From Solirubrobacterales bacterium (GTDB lineage Bacteria; Actinomycetota; Thermoleophilia; Solirubrobacterales; Solirubrobacteraceae), in assembly GCA_015655225.1 (NCBI GenBank), contig JAATFK010000078.1, forward strand, positions 1-5,909: DNA of 5,909 nt. The letters run 5' to 3'. Positions 4,989 to 5,909 of the stretch are shown here, one piece after another (position 1 is the first letter of the stretch; each line of letters begins with the position of its first letter). Both the position numbers and the translations under genes were made by a program. The notes beneath the pieces were generated by a model. That model did not search any database. It was not told where the DNA came from and saw only the letters and a program-made list of their open reading frames with translations.

Positions 4989-5909
4989 ATGACCCCAGCC
5001 AAGCGCACCGCTCTCGCGTGCGTCGCACTCCTCGTCGGAGCCCTGCTGCTCACCGGGTGCGGCGCTGCCGGCGCGGGGGGTGGCGCGACGGCGGCCGGGT
5101 CCAAGCCGCGTGACGGCGGGACGCTCATCGTGGGCCAGTACCAGGAGGTGACGCAGTTCGATCCGAATCGCCAGTACTCCTGGGAGACGTGGCGCATCGA
5201 CCGCAACATCTACGAGACGCTCGTCGACGAGGACCTGTCGTCGCCGACGGGGATTCCGAAGATCGTCCCCAAGCTGGCGACCTCGTGGACGGTCACGAAC
5301 GACGCCAAGACCTACACCTTCAGACTGCGCCACGGCGTGAAGTTCACTGACGGGACGCCGTTCAACGCCCAAGCGGTCCAGTTCAACGTGCGCCGCTTCA
5401 CCGACCCGTCGTTCAAGTACTACGACAGAGTCAGCGCCTCGACGATGTCGCTCGTGTACGGGGACCTCGCGTCGTTCAAGGTTCTCGACGACTACACCGT
5501 CCAGTACAACTTCAAGCACCCGTTCCTGGACTTCCTTCGCCAGATCCCCAACAGCGGCAACGCGGCATCCGGCATCTTCAGCCCCGCGGCGCTGAAGAAG
5601 TACGGGCAGGACGGGCTTGCGAACCATCCGGTCGGCACCGGTCCCTTCGTCTTCCAGGAGCGTGTCCGAGGCGACCACACGACGCTCGTGCGCAATACGG
5701 CCTACTGGGGTCAGCGGCCGTACCTCGACAAGGTGATCTTCAAGCCGATCGGCGACGACCAGAGCCGCGTAGCGGCGCTGCAGAGCGGAGCCGTCGACCT
5801 GATCAGCCGCGTTCCACCGGATGCCGTCGCGACGCTGCAGAAGGGCGGCTACTCGGTCCCCGAGAACAAGAACGTGCCGCAAATCATCTACTACAGCTTC
5901 AACTTCGCC
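4989..5909 (+). CDS. ABC transporter solute-binding lipoprotein, family 5 (oligopeptide/dipeptide/nickel type), 3' end outside window
   Basis: The extracytoplasmic receptor of an ABC importer: it captures a solute outside the membrane and delivers it to the permease. The first 307 residues are visible and the frame is open to the window edge; full family members are usually 500-600 residues. It begins with a lipoprotein signal, MTPAKR then a hydrophobic stretch and lipobox LLTGC with the lipidated Cys at 24, followed by a Gly/Ala-rich tether (25-40). Mature-domain landmarks are GGTLIVGQYQEVTQFDPN (43-60), NIYETLVDED (73-82), PKLATSWTVTNDAKTYTFRLR (94-114, in parts), HGVKFTDGTPFNAQAVQFNVRR (115-136, in parts), the family hallmark NHPVGTGPFVFQE (212-224), NTAYWGQRPYLDKVIF (236-251) and ALQSGAVDLI (263-272). 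An in-frame ATG at 4929 would add 20 polar residues before the signal; I prefer 4989 because of its Shine-Dalgarno and a canonical signal start. Permease and ATPase genes probably follow to the right. The solute cannot be inferred; the upstream catabolic genes hint that it is their substrate. Confidence 0.93.
   Translation, partial: MTPAKRTALACVALLVGALLLTGCGAAGAGGGATAAGSKPRDGGTLIVGQYQEVTQFDPNRQYSWETWRIDRNIYETLVDEDLSSPTGIPKIVPKLATSWTVTNDAKTYTFRLRHGVKFTDGTPFNAQAVQFNVRRFTDPSFKYYDRVSASTMSLVYGDLASFKVLDDYTVQYNFKHPFLDFLRQIPNSGNAASGIFSPAALKKYGQDGLANHPVGTGPFVFQERVRGDHTTLVRNTAYWGQRPYLDKVIFKPIGDDQSRVAALQSGAVDLISRVPPDAVATLQKGGYSVPENKNVPQIIYYSFNFA

Noticed and set aside
4905..5882. Leftward 325-codon open frame opposite the solute-binding protein
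   Set aside because: Antisense shadow; the rightward frame has a lipobox and family 5 binding-protein motifs throughout.

Overview
The window is high-GC DNA whose gene style fits an actinomycete. The tail-domain membrane protein, the PstP-like phosphatase and the mix of Shine-Dalgarno-led and apparently leaderless genes point this way. A deep-branching lineage such as Solirubrobacterales/Thermoleophilia is my guess, not something the sequence proves. No rRNA, complete tRNA, CRISPR array, transposase or integrase is visible.

Left part (1-1586): a possible leftward gene start cut by the window edge (about 1-52), a strong GC hairpin (135-161), then two small rightward genes, both with one N-terminal membrane segment. 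The first (324-824) carries a charged/valine-rich repeat linker and a C-terminal beta-rich domain. The second (847-1392) is an anchored, highly charged helical protein containing a perfect 15-bp inverted repeat. Apart from the hairpin, 53-323 shows nothing I can support. The part closes with a gene-free stretch (1393-1709) holding the 3' half of a tRNA-Val(UAC) gene (1542-1586) with no 5' half, and short tandem repeats on both sides. This is the usual look of the far attachment site of an element integrated into a tRNA gene. If that is right, the DNA to the left is the end of an integrated (or decayed) element and the DNA to the right is the original chromosome.

Right part (1710-5909): a leftward PP2C-type Ser/Thr protein phosphatase (1710-2432), a 382-base divergent intergenic region with two GC hairpins, and then a rightward cluster. 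The cluster has an acyl-CoA dehydrogenase-fold flavoprotein (2815-4041), an alpha/beta hydrolase of the monoacylglycerol-lipase type 17 bases downstream (4059-4850), and, after a 138-base AT-richer gap, the first 307 codons of a lipoprotein solute-binding protein of the family 5 (oligopeptide/dipeptide/nickel) ABC importers (4989 to the window end). Together the last three read as an uptake-and-catabolism locus: the binding protein captures an external solute, and the hydrolase and flavoenzyme could process it. The substrate cannot be told from the sequence.

I see no strong evidence for a wholly new system. The best leads are the tRNA-derived attachment site with its flanking repeats, the flavoprotein lacking the usual acyl-CoA dehydrogenase C-terminal Glu signature next to a transporter, and the long palindrome inside a coding sequence.
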